From assembly GCA_002710685.1 (NCBI GenBank), contig PALD01000027.1, positions 62,001-126,000 of the forward strand: 64,000 bases of DNA, written 5' to 3'. Positions 52,927 to 62,008 of this stretch are shown here, in pieces (the stretch's first letter is position 1; each line of letters opens with the position of its first letter). A program made the translations under genes and the position numbers. This DNA comes from Cytophagaceae bacterium (GTDB lineage Bacteria; Bacteroidota; Bacteroidia; Flavobacteriales; Flavobacteriaceae). The notes under the pieces were generated by a model. The model saw only the letters and a list, made by a program, of their open reading frames with translations. It was not told the origin of the DNA and ran no database searches.

Positions 52927-53643
52927 ATGGATAGAAGAGAGAGTATAAGGTCAATGGTATTGGCCTCTTTTGCCGGAAGCCTTGCACTATACGGCTGCAA
53001 GCCAGATGGCACTCCACTGGAAGCCGAAGAAGTTGCAGCTGCTGGCGATATGCCCAAGTGGCGCACGCCTGATGAAAATGCGGCCATTGCCGAAATGAAT
53101 GATGAGCAGTTCTTTAATGAGCACGAGACATCGACCCTCACCGTACTTTGTGACCTCATCCTGCCCGCCAGTGGTGATTATAAAAGCGCATCAGATGCTG
53201 AGGTGGTACCGTTCATCGAGTTCATGTCCAAGGATATCCCAGAAATGCAGGGCCCACTACGTGGCGGCCTCATGTGGATTGACCATGCATCAAATGAGAA
53301 GTTCAACAAAGAATTCAAGAACGCCAGCGAAGAACAGCAAAAGGAAATCCTGGACGAGATTGCCTATTATGACCCTAACACACCACAAAATGAGCGGGCA
53401 TTTGAGGTTAACTGGTTCTCACTGGTAAGAAACCTCACCATGACCGGTTTTTACACCTCAAAAATAGGAATCGAGGAAATAGGCTATAAAGGTAACCAGC
53501 CCAATACCTGGGACGGGGTACCTCAAGATGTTCTTGACCAGCATGGGGTAGCCTATGATGAAGAATGGATCGCAAAATGTGTTAATCACAGTACCGCGGG
53601 CATCCAGGCCGAGTGGGATGATGATGGCAACTTGATCACATAA
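52927..53643 (+). CDS. Gluconate-2-dehydrogenase subunit 3-like partner
   Basis: 238 residues. The N-terminus MDRRESIRSMVLASFAGSLAL has a twin-arginine pattern, then LYGC (Cys24) as a possible lipobox, so it is probably a Tat-exported lipoprotein. The body (about 55-230) is helical, with LTVLCDLILPASGDYKSASDAEVVPFIE as in the subunit 3 family. In known complexes this subunit carries the folded GMC chain through the Tat system and stabilises it. The usual cytochrome c electron acceptor gene is absent here. A terminator lies about 40 bases downstream. Confidence 0.87.
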   Translation: MDRRESIRSMVLASFAGSLALYGCKPDGTPLEAEEVAAAGDMPKWRTPDENAAIAEMNDEQFFNEHETSTLTVLCDLILPASGDYKSASDAEVVPFIEFMSKDIPEMQGPLRGGLMWIDHASNEKFNKEFKNASEEQQKEILDEIAYYDPNTPQNERAFEVNWFSLVRNLTMTGFYTSKIGIEEIGYKGNQPNTWDGVPQDVLDQHGVAYDEEWIAKCVNHSTAGIQAEWDDDGNLIT

Positions 53644-53661
53644 CCATAGTACACGGTTTTA

Positions 53662-53678
53662 TTTCGCTTAAAGCGAAA
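53662..53678. repeat. Palindrome TTTCGCTT-A-AAGCGAAA past the GMC operon
   Basis: Eight-base perfect arms, followed at once by the real terminator of the operon, so it is not needed for termination. Confidence 0.78.
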
Positions 53679-53681
53679 AGA

Positions 53682-53710
53682 AAACACCCAGCACCCCTGG
53701 GTGTTTTTTT
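53682..53710 (+). terminator. Intrinsic terminator of the GMC operon
   Basis: Perfect ten-base arms AAACACCCAG (53682-53691) and CTGGGTGTTT (53697-53706), then a T-run. It overlaps the 3' end of nothing but abuts the minus-strand lipoprotein gene. Confidence 0.87.
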
Positions 53711-53715
53711 ATGTA

Positions 53716-54312
53716 TCAAATCCTGTTAAAATGCAATACCGCGGTGCCCGTGATGTGCACCTCTATGCCATCGATGACCTCTACCCAATCTATGGCAACC
53801 TCCAAAAAGAGGTTTTCATCATCATGAGAAACCACCTGCGCGCCCACCGTTTCTTCTCCCACGCTGAGGTAGATGACACCGCCCTCAAGCAGGTAGCCAC
53901 CACTGGAGAGAAAATCCTCAGCAGATACCGGGATTTGCCCATCATAATCCTGCCCCAAGAAAGAAGATTGAATATTCAGTGTAAAATCACCGGAAGATGT
54001 AAAGCCCCCGTATTCATCAAAGGTCAACAGGTATGAAAGGTCACTACCATGCCCGGTCACGGGAGAAGAAATGGGTTGGCCGACAAAAGTAGCCGCAACA
54101 GTTGCATCCCGTAAATCAAGTCCTGCAAGACTCCACACGTTGACAAGCCAGCTGGCATCCTCAACTTCATCATCGGGCAAATCATCATCAGTACCTATGT
54201 CAATGGGGGCATCAATACCCGATGACCCACCCAGCTCATAGGGTTCATCATCACATGAATAATTGAAAAGAAGCATAAGGTATAATGGCAATATTCTTAA
54301 AATTCCCTTCAT
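53716..54312 (-). CDS. Lipocalin-like hypothetical lipoprotein
   Basis: 198 residues with a lipoprotein signal (LFNYSC, Cys20). An acidic spacer (about 21-50: GTDDDLPDDEVEDA) follows, then a beta-rich domain beginning WLVNVWSLAGLDLRDA, with regular strands and a conserved-looking FDEYGGFTSSGDF. The pattern of short strands and W at the start resembles lipocalin-like domains common on Bacteroidetes surfaces. Function unknown. Single gene, convergent to the GMC operon. Confidence 0.72.
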   Translation of the reverse strand: MKGILRILPLYLMLLFNYSCDDEPYELGGSSGIDAPIDIGTDDDLPDDEVEDASWLVNVWSLAGLDLRDATVAATFVGQPISSPVTGHGSDLSYLLTFDEYGGFTSSGDFTLNIQSSFLGQDYDGQIPVSAEDFLSSGGYLLEGGVIYLSVGEETVGAQVVSHDDENLFLEVAIDWVEVIDGIEVHITGTAVLHFNRI

Positions 54313-54417
54313 GGCTGATTTTTAAAGTCTTGAGTAGACATTTACAGTAAATTTAAAGAATTACCCTCCCGTGACAAATTATTTAACGGTGTGGGTAATT
54401 AAGCCCATCTAACTTCT

Positions 54418-54425
54418 TAAATTTG
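54418..54425 (+). promoter_or_regulatory. Putative aspS promoter -7 box
   Basis: TAAATTTG, perfect TAnnTTTG, 19 bases ahead of the start codon. No clear -33 box. Confidence 0.42.
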
Positions 54426-54444
54426 CACCTCTTATTGACAAGCA

Positions 54445-56193
54445 ATGTATAGAACGCACAACAATGGCGGCCTGAGGGCAGCAAATATTGGTGAAACGGT
54501 TACCCTATCAGGATGGGTCCAGAAATCAAGGGACAAGGGTTTCATGATATGGGTGGACCTACGTGACCGCTACGGCATCACGCAGCTCATCTTTGATGAA
54601 GAGCGCACCCCTAAGGATGTTATGGAAAGTGCCCGTGACCTGGGGCGTGAATTTGTCGTCCAAGTAACAGGTGAGGTGATTGAAAGAGAATCAAAAAACC
54701 CCAAGATGCCTACTGGGGATATTGAGATCCTGGTAAAGGAGCTCAAGGTGCTCAACAGCTCTAGAACGCCTCCATTTACCATAGAGACGGAAACTGATGG
54801 CGGAGAAGATCTAAGGATGAAATACCGTTATCTTGACATCCGCCGAAATCCAGTAAAGGAGAAATTGATCTTTCGACACAAGGTGACCATTGCCGTGCGC
54901 AATTACCTCTCTGAGCAAGGGTTTATCGAGGTTGAAACCCCATATCTTATCAAGTCAACCCCAGAAGGCGCCCGCGATTTTGTCGTGCCCAGCCGTATGA
55001 ACGAAGGCCAATTCTATGCCTTGCCCCAATCGCCACAGACCTTTAAGCAATTGCTCATGGTGGGCGGCATGGACAAGTATTTTCAAATCGTAAAATGCTT
55101 TAGGGATGAAGACCTCAGGGCAGACCGTCAGCCAGAGTTTACACAGATAGACTGTGAGATGGCCTTTGTGGAGCAGGAAGATATACTCAATGTATTTGAA
55201 GGATTGACCAAGTTTTTACTAAAGGAAATAAACGGTGTGGAAATCAACAAATTTCCACGGATGACCTATGACGAGGCCATGGCCAGGTATGGCAATGACA
55301 AGCCAGACATCCGTTTTGGGATGGAGTTTGGTGAACTTAACGAGGTTGCCCAGCATAAGGGTTTTAATGTTTTCAACAATGCTGACCTTGTCGTGGGCAT
55401 CGCCATACCTGGTGGCGCTCAATATACCCGTAAGGAAATCGACAAGCTCATCGACTGGGTAAAGCGCCCACAAGTGGGTGCACTGGGCATGGTCTATGTA
55501 AAATGCAACGAGGATGGCACTTATAAATCATCTGTAGATAAGTTTTATGATGATCAGGACCTTGCAAAATGGGCCGAAAAAACCGGTGCCAAACCAGGTG
55601 ACCTGATCTGTGTCCTTTCCGGCGAAAGCCAAAAAACCAGAGCACAGCTAAGCGCTTTACGTATGGAAATGGCAGAACGTCTTGGCTTAAGGAAAGCTGA
55701 TGAATTTGCACCGCTATGGGTGGTGGATTTCCCACTCCTTGAATGGGATGAGGAAACCGAAAGGTACCATGCGATGCACCATCCCTTCACCTCGCCAAAA
55801 CCTGGCCAACTGGAAATGTTGGACTCTGACCCCGGGGCCGTCAAGGCCAATGCGTATGACCTTGTGCTCAATGGCAACGAGATAGGTGGTGGGTCCATCA
55901 GGATCTTTGACAGCGAGACACAGTCAACGATGTTTGACCACCTGGGCTTTACAAAAGAAGAGGCGCAGGCGCAGTTTGGCTTCTTGATGGAGGCGTTTAA
56001 ATATGGTGCGCCACCACACGGGGGCATTGCTTTTGGCCTGGATAGACTCGTGGCCATCCTGGGCGGGCAGGAAACCATACGTGATTTTATCGCGTTCCCA
56101 AAAAACAATGCGGGACGTGATGTGATGATTGATGCACCAGCAACGATTGATGATGCACAATTAAAAGAGCTTAACCTTAAGGTTACCCTTTAG
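54445..56193 (+). CDS. aspS: Aspartyl-tRNA synthetase
   Basis: 582 residues, class IIb synthetase charging tRNA-Asp. The OB-fold anticodon domain (about 1-110) has [24 protein letters not shown]. Class II motif 2 is [21 protein letters not shown], motif 3 [15 protein letters not shown]. The GAD insertion typical of bacterial enzymes lies at about 290-420. Transcribed alone, with its own terminator. Confidence 0.97.
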   Translation: MYRTHNNGGLRAANIGETVTLSGWVQKSRDKGFMIWVDLRDRYGITQLIFDEERTPKDVMESARDLGREFVVQVTGEVIERESKNPKMPTGDIEILVKELKVLNSSRTPPFTIETETDGGEDLRMKYRYLDIRRNPVKEKLIFRHKVTIAVRNYLSEQGFIEVETPYLIKSTPEGARDFVVPSRMNEGQFYALPQSPQTFKQLLMVGGMDKYFQIVKCFRDEDLRADRQPEFTQIDCEMAFVEQEDILNVFEGLTKFLLKEINGVEINKFPRMTYDEAMARYGNDKPDIRFGMEFGELNEVAQHKGFNVFNNADLVVGIAIPGGAQYTRKEIDKLIDWVKRPQVGALGMVYVKCNEDGTYKSSVDKFYDDQDLAKWAEKTGAKPGDLICVLSGESQKTRAQLSALRMEMAERLGLRKADEFAPLWVVDFPLLEWDEETERYHAMHHPFTSPKPGQLEMLDSDPGAVKANAYDLVLNGNEIGGGSIRIFDSETQSTMFDHLGFTKEEAQAQFGFLMEAFKYGAPPHGGIAFGLDRLVAILGGQETIRDFIAFPKNNAGRDVMIDAPATIDDAQLKELNLKVTL

Positions 56194-56218
56194 TAAACAC
56201 ATTAATCTATAAAATAAA

Positions 56219-56248
56219 ACCCGGGCATTTGCCTGGGTATTTTTTTTG
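56219..56248 (+). terminator. Intrinsic terminator of aspS
   Basis: ACCCGGGCA (56219-56227) pairs with TGCCTGGGT (56230-56238) with one G-T pair, then ATTTTTTT. Confidence 0.85.
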
Positions 56249-56265
56249 GCTTAAAGCCAAAAAAA
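56241..56265. repeat. Palindrome with TTTGGCTT-A-AAGCCAAA core between two terminators
   Basis: Twelve-base perfect arms including T and A runs. Its core is one of the dispersed palindromes. Confidence 0.8.
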
Positions 56266-56291
56266 ACTCCCGTCCTCAAGTGAACGGGAGT
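56259..56291 (-). terminator. Intrinsic terminator of the beta-helix lipoprotein operon
   Basis: Arms ACTCCCGT (56266-56273) and ACGGGAGT (56284-56291), with a run of T on the minus side (56259-56266). Confidence 0.83.
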
Positions 56292-56324
56292 CTTTAATGT
56301 ATGGCTAACTATTGAAATGTCAAA

Positions 56325-57548
56325 TTATCTTGTCCAGCCAGCACCCCAAGTTGCGTAAGCTGAAGTGCCATTGTAAGAACCTTCTGATTTGATGAAATCA
56401 CCTTCGGCAAAAGTCACACCTGTATCGTTCTTATATTTTGTGTTTATGTTCACAAAGTTAACTTCGGTAACGTTAAGGTCTCCATCCACAACACCTTGTC
56501 CTGTAGGGTTGTCACCGCTATCACCATCAAGGTCAAAGCCTTCATAGAAGTCCTGGATGTAGATGTTTGTAAAGATTCCACGAGTACCAGCACGTAGGCG
56601 CACAGCTTCGCTGTCAGTATCAGTAGCATCAAAGCCTATGATGGTTACGTTAGAAATTTCGGGCATTGAGAAGTAAACCGGGTTAGAGTTATTACCTATA
56701 TCCGTGTTAAATCCATCAGCTTCGATACCTTTATCGTGTTCTGCAAGGTGCTCAACATAGGCATAGTTTACACTTCCGCTCCACCCTTCAGTCCAGTCGA
56801 TCGAGTCATCTTGTGCACCTATTACTGATAGATAAGAAACATTAACTGTTCCACCGAAGAACTCAACACCATCATCAGCGCCTATGTAGGTCTGAATGTG
56901 GTTTACTGTTGTGCCACTTCCTACACCGTAAAAAGAGAATCCATTATTTTCTGACTGACCATCAGCAGCACCTCCTCCATATTCAACACGTACATAAGTT
57001 ACAATACCTGAGAAATCAGCATCGTCGTTTCCGCCGTAAGGCAAACCACCTATCTCAGAAGTTGAAGTTGCACCACCAGCGGTTGAGTTAATAGGAGCAC
57101 GACCTAAAAGGATAAGACCCCCCCAGTCTCCAGCGGCAGGGCTAGATGCAGAAGATGTCATAACAATAGGAGCACTAGAAGTGCCTTGAGCATCAATTGT
57201 AGCATCTTGAGAGATAGCTATGTAAACTGAGGCACCACTTGCATCAGCATTGATTTTTGTTCCTGCAGGAATAGTAAGCTTTGTTCCTGGAGCCATTATC
57301 ATCGCACCGGTAAGCATATTGTTATCCTGAGGTCTTAGTATTACATCACTGGTATAATTTCCTTCAAGAACCACATCTTGACCTTCTTCACTTCCTTCAT
57401 TGCCCCCATTGGGATTATTATTAGTAACGCTGTTGTCAACACTGTTATCTGTATTGTTTATCACAATCTCAGCAGTGTCATCAGCTTCACAAGAGGCAAA
57501 CAACATTGCCACAATTGCCAAGCTTAAGAATAGATAATTAGTCTTCAT
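56325..57548 (-). CDS. Beta-helix surface lipoprotein partner of a TonB receptor
   Basis: 407 residues with lipobox FASC (Cys20), an Asn/Asp/Glu-rich spacer (about 21-60), and a right-handed-helix-like domain of repeated short strands (VTYVRVEYGGGAADG, VNHIQTYIGADDGVEFFGG, VSYLSVIGAQDDSIDWTEG, VTIIGFDATDTDSEAVRL). Acidic turns (GADDG, AQDDS) could hold calcium. It is the second gene after the TonB-dependent receptor (42-base gap), an order that suggests it works with that receptor, perhaps as a surface binding protein, though it is not SusD-like. Function not known. Confidence 0.78.
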   Translation of the reverse strand: MKTNYLFLSLAIVAMLFASCEADDTAEIVINNTDNSVDNSVTNNNPNGGNEGSEEGQDVVLEGNYTSDVILRPQDNNMLTGAMIMAPGTKLTIPAGTKINADASGASVYIAISQDATIDAQGTSSAPIVMTSSASSPAAGDWGGLILLGRAPINSTAGGATSTSEIGGLPYGGNDDADFSGIVTYVRVEYGGGAADGQSENNGFSFYGVGSGTTVNHIQTYIGADDGVEFFGGTVNVSYLSVIGAQDDSIDWTEGWSGSVNYAYVEHLAEHDKGIEADGFNTDIGNNSNPVYFSMPEISNVTIIGFDATDTDSEAVRLRAGTRGIFTNIYIQDFYEGFDLDGDSGDNPTGQGVVDGDLNVTEVNFVNINTKYKNDTGVTFAEGDFIKSEGSYNGTSAYATWGAGWTR

Positions 57549-57590
57549 CGTGTTTTAAGTATTAAATTAATTTTTGTTCAACATTTATTA

Positions 57591-60371
57591 TTAGAATTTG
57601 TATTTCACTGCTAGACCTAAGTCAATACCTCTTTGATATTTTGATATGGCAATGTCACCCTCAGAAGTACCTTCTCGTATATATTCTATGGAGGGGTCAA
57701 GTAAGTTTTTTGCACTAAAATTGAGTTCCCATGCAGTTCCCAGTTCATTTCTCCAGATGAAGTCTAGAGTACTAACACTTCTCTCTACAATGTTACCTAG
57801 CTGGCCAGAACCCAAAGCATCTATTCGATCAGCGAAATAAGAAAACACTAGACTGGCATTAGGAGTCCAGTTTTCATATTTAGTTGGGCTCCAGTTAAGG
57901 TCTGCATTAATAAGGAATGGAGATGCACCCTGTAGTTCATCTTCTCCACTTAGTGTTGAAGAAAATAGACCATTTGAACTCTTAAGGTCTTGCTTAGTAT
58001 ACATATAAGTTGCGTTAACTCCTGCGGATAGTTCTGAATTCTCATCCTCATCGAGGACTAGATTTTTTCTAACCTCCAGCTCAACACCATAAACATTTGC
58101 TTTGTCACCTGTCCTAAAATAACGTTGAGTACCAGTTGCGTCATTAGCAATTACCTTATTGATAGGGTCATTTATTTGTTTAGCAAAACCTGCAAGGGAA
58201 AGTAGCTCCCCTTTTTTCATGAACCATTCCCATTTAAGGTCAAAATTGTAGATATTTGAGACTGCAGGATCTTCAAGAAGGTCGGAGTTACCCCCTACCC
58301 TTGTGGTCACATCTTCATAAACAAATGGTGCCACCTCTTTAAATTCTGGAAAAGAAACTGTTTTTGATGCCGAGAACCTTAAGTTCATATCATCATTAAC
58401 AGCATACTTTATGTTAAGGCTGGGCAGATAGAAATTTTCATAAGATGAAGCATACCCGTCATCATTTACCAGGTTGATTACATCATACGATATGGATTGA
58501 TCATATGACTCCATCCTAAAACCAGGAACAAACAACCATTTACCAGCTGTAATTTCCGCATTGATGTACCCTGCATGTATTCTTAAATTACCTGTGTATT
58601 TATTTTCAAACATTCCAGGAACATTGCGCTGCCCTATGCCTGCATCTGGTATTGCATTAAAAACGAAGGTATCATAAACAACACCTAGGTTATCTACATT
58701 AAAGATGCTATTCAGGTTATTGATATCTGGCGCTTCTGTATTAGGTTCAAGCAAATCATAACCATATCTTGTATTTTCAAAATAGCGTTCCTTGTAACGC
58801 CCATTGTAACCAAAGTTGAACTTGAAGTTTTCTGATGCTTTATACTGGGCATTTACCCTACTGTTAAGCTCTTCATCTTCGATATCCTGAAAATATCTCT
58901 GGTTGTCAAAGTTTGTGTTATTGTAAAAAGTAGGATTTGTAGCTGGGTCATTATCCAGGGCAAGATCATAGCGTTCAAGAGTAAAACGCTTTCTATCTGG
59001 TTGATGCGAAAAAACTTTATTATATCCCACACCCCAGTCAATTGTCCAGCCATCTTCAAACTGATGGTATCCCGAAAGCTGATTGACAAAAATCAAATCT
59101 TCTTCAAACACTGTGTTTCTAACAAAGAATCCCTTATCTGTATCACGGATTGCATCTCTGTTTTGACCCATACCGTCAATACCATAATCGCCAACCTCAT
59201 CATTTGAACTATTGATGAACAAACTGGTAAAATTCAATCTATGATTTCCATTTCTATAGATAAAGTTTGTCATGGCCGTTGTGGTCGTTGCATACTCAAA
59301 TTCTTCAACATCATCAAAGCGCTGCTTCACCGTAGTGGTATAATCTACTGCCGAACCCCTTCTATATTCAAAACCATTCGTAAATGATGCTGTGGCAAAT
59401 AGGCTCAAACGGCTATCATCTTTAAAGTCAAATGACTTTCCGCCAGATATTGTTCCATTTACATTAATGGGGGTTCCTCCATCCACAGGGTCGACTGGAT
59501 GAGACAGCACGATGGCAAAAGGATGGTGCGCAAACCTATTGTAGAAACCAAAGTACCCCGTACCTTCACTACGCATAAAGTTTTGTCCCGCAGCACGTGT
59601 ATTTACACCTCCGCCCAGTTCAGCTTCAAGGTAACCACGCCCTTTGTAATCCTTAGGGGTTACATCAATGTTACTTGCTGCAAAATCCCCATAGAACTTT
59701 GAGCTATATGCCTTGCTTACAGATACATTTTGAATAACGTCAGAAGGAAAAAGGTCAAGGTCAATGTTCTTCTTTTCAATATCGTTAGAAGGTAGGGTAA
59801 GTCCATTAAGCGTTGTATTCAAGTAACGGTCTCCCAGTCCACGTACATATACGTTGCCTGACCCACTATTTTGTTTAGAAACACCACTAATCTTTGCAAT
59901 CGCCGCGGCGGCGTTGCTTACACCCTTCCGCGAAAGCTCTTCAGCACCTATGGCTTCTTGTATGGATGTTGCATTCTTTTGCTCAAGCAAAAGCGCAACC
60001 TCAGATTCTCTCGAGGTTGTCGTGGTAATGACCACCTCGTCAAGTGCCGCTGCCGTTGCACTAAGGCCTGTGTTTACCTCTGTCACTTTCCCGGCCTCAA
60101 CGGTCACATCAGGAACCTCGAGGGTTTCATACCCCACGAAGCTAAAAACCACTGTATATGTACCGGGATCTATATTGTCAATTGAGTAAAGACCGTCAAA
60201 GTCTGTTGTTGCACCCTTAGAAGTCCCTTTAAGTTGCACGGTTGCAAAAGGTAGGGGCTCATTATTCACTTCGTTGTCACTTAGAACACCTACTATTTTT
60301 CCCTTATCTTGAGCAAAGCCGGCAAAAACTGATGTAAGCAACAAAAGTGATAATAGATAAATTTTCCTCAT
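57591..60371 (-). CDS. TonB-dependent receptor with carboxypeptidase-like N-domain
   Basis: 926 residues. Signal peptide (cleavage after AGFAQ), carboxypeptidase-D-like domain (about 24-108, with TDFDGLYSIDNIDPGTYTVVFSFVGYET), TonB-interacting region LDEVVITTTTSRESE, then the plug (about 130-250: SRKGVSNAAAAIAKISGVSKQ, NVYVRGLGDRYLNTTLNGL) and barrel ending GIDLGLAVKYKF. No SusD follows; instead the beta-helix lipoprotein. The substrate is unknown: siderophore, vitamin, phosphate ester or peptide are all open. Confidence 0.93.
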   Translation of the reverse strand: MRKIYLLSLLLLTSVFAGFAQDKGKIVGVLSDNEVNNEPLPFATVQLKGTSKGATTDFDGLYSIDNIDPGTYTVVFSFVGYETLEVPDVTVEAGKVTEVNTGLSATAAALDEVVITTTTSRESEVALLLEQKNATSIQEAIGAEELSRKGVSNAAAAIAKISGVSKQNSGSGNVYVRGLGDRYLNTTLNGLTLPSNDIEKKNIDLDLFPSDVIQNVSVSKAYSSKFYGDFAASNIDVTPKDYKGRGYLEAELGGGVNTRAAGQNFMRSEGTGYFGFYNRFAHHPFAIVLSHPVDPVDGGTPINVNGTISGGKSFDFKDDSRLSLFATASFTNGFEYRRGSAVDYTTTVKQRFDDVEEFEYATTTTAMTNFIYRNGNHRLNFTSLFINSSNDEVGDYGIDGMGQNRDAIRDTDKGFFVRNTVFEEDLIFVNQLSGYHQFEDGWTIDWGVGYNKVFSHQPDRKRFTLERYDLALDNDPATNPTFYNNTNFDNQRYFQDIEDEELNSRVNAQYKASENFKFNFGYNGRYKERYFENTRYGYDLLEPNTEAPDINNLNSIFNVDNLGVVYDTFVFNAIPDAGIGQRNVPGMFENKYTGNLRIHAGYINAEITAGKWLFVPGFRMESYDQSISYDVINLVNDDGYASSYENFYLPSLNIKYAVNDDMNLRFSASKTVSFPEFKEVAPFVYEDVTTRVGGNSDLLEDPAVSNIYNFDLKWEWFMKKGELLSLAGFAKQINDPINKVIANDATGTQRYFRTGDKANVYGVELEVRKNLVLDEDENSELSAGVNATYMYTKQDLKSSNGLFSSTLSGEDELQGASPFLINADLNWSPTKYENWTPNASLVFSYFADRIDALGSGQLGNIVERSVSTLDFIWRNELGTAWELNFSAKNLLDPSIEYIREGTSEGDIAISKYQRGIDLGLAVKYKF

Positions 60372-60555
60372 TACTAGTCTTAATTAGTCGAGGCAAAATA
60401 AATGCTCACCTGTAAAGGCAGTGTTACCTCAGGATTAAACAAGGTTTACGATTGTGTTAGGTTAATGTTAACTGGCTTCAGGGCCAAAATATCCCGGACT
60501 GCAACACAGCGACATAACAAAAAATGTATCTTGCCGCAAGAAAAAACAGAACACC

Positions 60556-61887
60556 ATGATGCACTGGGAGCAATTGCTTTCACTCAAGAAGTTTGGAGAT
60601 GAGACTAAACGCCTTAGAAATGAACAGGACGAAACCCGCCTGGGCTTTGAGGTAGATTATGACCGGGTCATATTTTCCTCGGCCTTCAGGAGCCTGCAAG
60701 ATAAGACACAGGTAATACCGCTCTCAAAAACCGACTTTGTACACACCCGCTTGACCCACAGCCTAGAGGTCTCGGTCGTGGGAAGGTCACTGGGGAGGCT
60801 CGCGGGGACACAGATCTTAAAGAAATACCCCTATCTCAAGGAGGTTCACGGCCACCAGGTCAATGATTTTGGTGCAATCGTTGCGGCAGCGGCACTTGCA
60901 CATGATATAGGCAACCCCCCCTTTGGCCACAGTGGTGAAAAGGCCATAGGAGAATTTTTTAGGAGCGGCGCGGGAAAACGTTTTAAAGATAGGCTTACGC
61001 CAAAACAATATCAGGACCTCATCAAATTTGAGGGAAACGCAAACGGCTTTAGGATTGTATCAAAAAGCAGGCCCGGGGCACAGGGAGGCTTGCGCTTGTC
61101 CTACGCCACACTGGGCGCATTCACTAAATACCCTAAAGAATCCCTGCCCCACAGGCCCACCAGCCACATTGCAGACAAAAAATATGGTTTCTTTCAAAGC
61201 GAGAAGGATTTCTTCAAAGAAGTAGCCCAAGAACTGGGGCTGCTGCCCCGCACCTTGGGCGAAGACCTCTCTTACAGCAGGCACCCTTTGACCTTTCTTG
61301 TAGAAGCCGCAGATGACATCTGTTATACCATCATCGATTTTGAAGATGGTATAAACCTAGGGTTGATTGAAGAAGAATTTGCCCTTGAATATCTCGTAAA
61401 ACTCGTGGGCAACACCATAGACAAGTCTAAATATGCCACACTTGAAACCACACCGGAGCGCGTGGGCTACCTCAGGGCCCTGGCCATTAATACCTTGATT
61501 GTCGAAGCTGTTGAAATATTTATGCGCCATGAAGATGAAATCCTTAAAGGTGAGTTCTCCACCTCGTTGCTGGATAAAAGCCAGTACACCGCTCAAATCG
61601 ACGATATTATTAAACTGAGCATTGAACGCATCTATGAAAGCCACGAGGTCATCGAGAAGGAAATTGCCGGTTACGAGATCATGGCAACATTATTGAGTGC
61701 TAAATGTTCCATACTTGATGATGATGGTCATTACAGTAGCTTATTGAGTAAACTTTTTGGCTTTAAGCCAAATGATGAAAACCATCTCTACGATAACCTC
61801 GTAGAAATATGTACCGAAGTTGCCCTGATGACAGATGGGCAAGCGTTGCGCCTTTTTAGAAAAATAAAGGGCATGAACCTAAATTAA
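60556..61887 (+). CDS. dgt: Deoxyguanosinetriphosphate triphosphohydrolase (HD family)
   Basis: 443 residues; cleaves dGTP (or other dNTPs) to the nucleoside and triphosphate, helping dNTP balance and phage defence. HD-domain ligands are visible: His68 in TRLTHSLEVS, His116-Asp117 in LAHDIGNPPFGHSGEKA, and EAADDICYTIIDFEDG with a late Asp. FSSAFRSLQDKTQV near the N-terminus matches the family. Two adjacent Met codons are possible starts. Single gene between the TonB receptor and the peptidase. One dispersed palindrome lies near its 3' end. Confidence 0.93.
   Translation: MMHWEQLLSLKKFGDETKRLRNEQDETRLGFEVDYDRVIFSSAFRSLQDKTQVIPLSKTDFVHTRLTHSLEVSVVGRSLGRLAGTQILKKYPYLKEVHGHQVNDFGAIVAAAALAHDIGNPPFGHSGEKAIGEFFRSGAGKRFKDRLTPKQYQDLIKFEGNANGFRIVSKSRPGAQGGLRLSYATLGAFTKYPKESLPHRPTSHIADKKYGFFQSEKDFFKEVAQELGLLPRTLGEDLSYSRHPLTFLVEAADDICYTIIDFEDGINLGLIEEEFALEYLVKLVGNTIDKSKYATLETTPERVGYLRALAINTLIVEAVEIFMRHEDEILKGEFSTSLLDKSQYTAQIDDIIKLSIERIYESHEVIEKEIAGYEIMATLLSAKCSILDDDGHYSSLLSKLFGFKPNDENHLYDNLVEICTEVALMTDGQALRLFRKIKGMNLN
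61756..61772. repeat. Palindrome TTTGGCTT-T-AAGCCAAA inside dgt
   Basis: Eight-base perfect arms, read as FGFKPN. Same bases as the intergenic copy at 26652. Confidence 0.78.
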
Positions 61888-62008
61888 CCGCACATTTAAA
61901 CTAAAAATAAAACCATTAGACCGCGTCAGCAACCCCATTGTTTTGCATTTTATCATTTTATGAATGCATACTGGGGTAAAATAATCCCTAGACCCTAAAA
62001 TTCCATCT

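Noticed and set aside
55554..56108. 184-codon minus-strand ORF opposite aspS
   Set aside because: Antisense shadow of the catalytic core of aspS.
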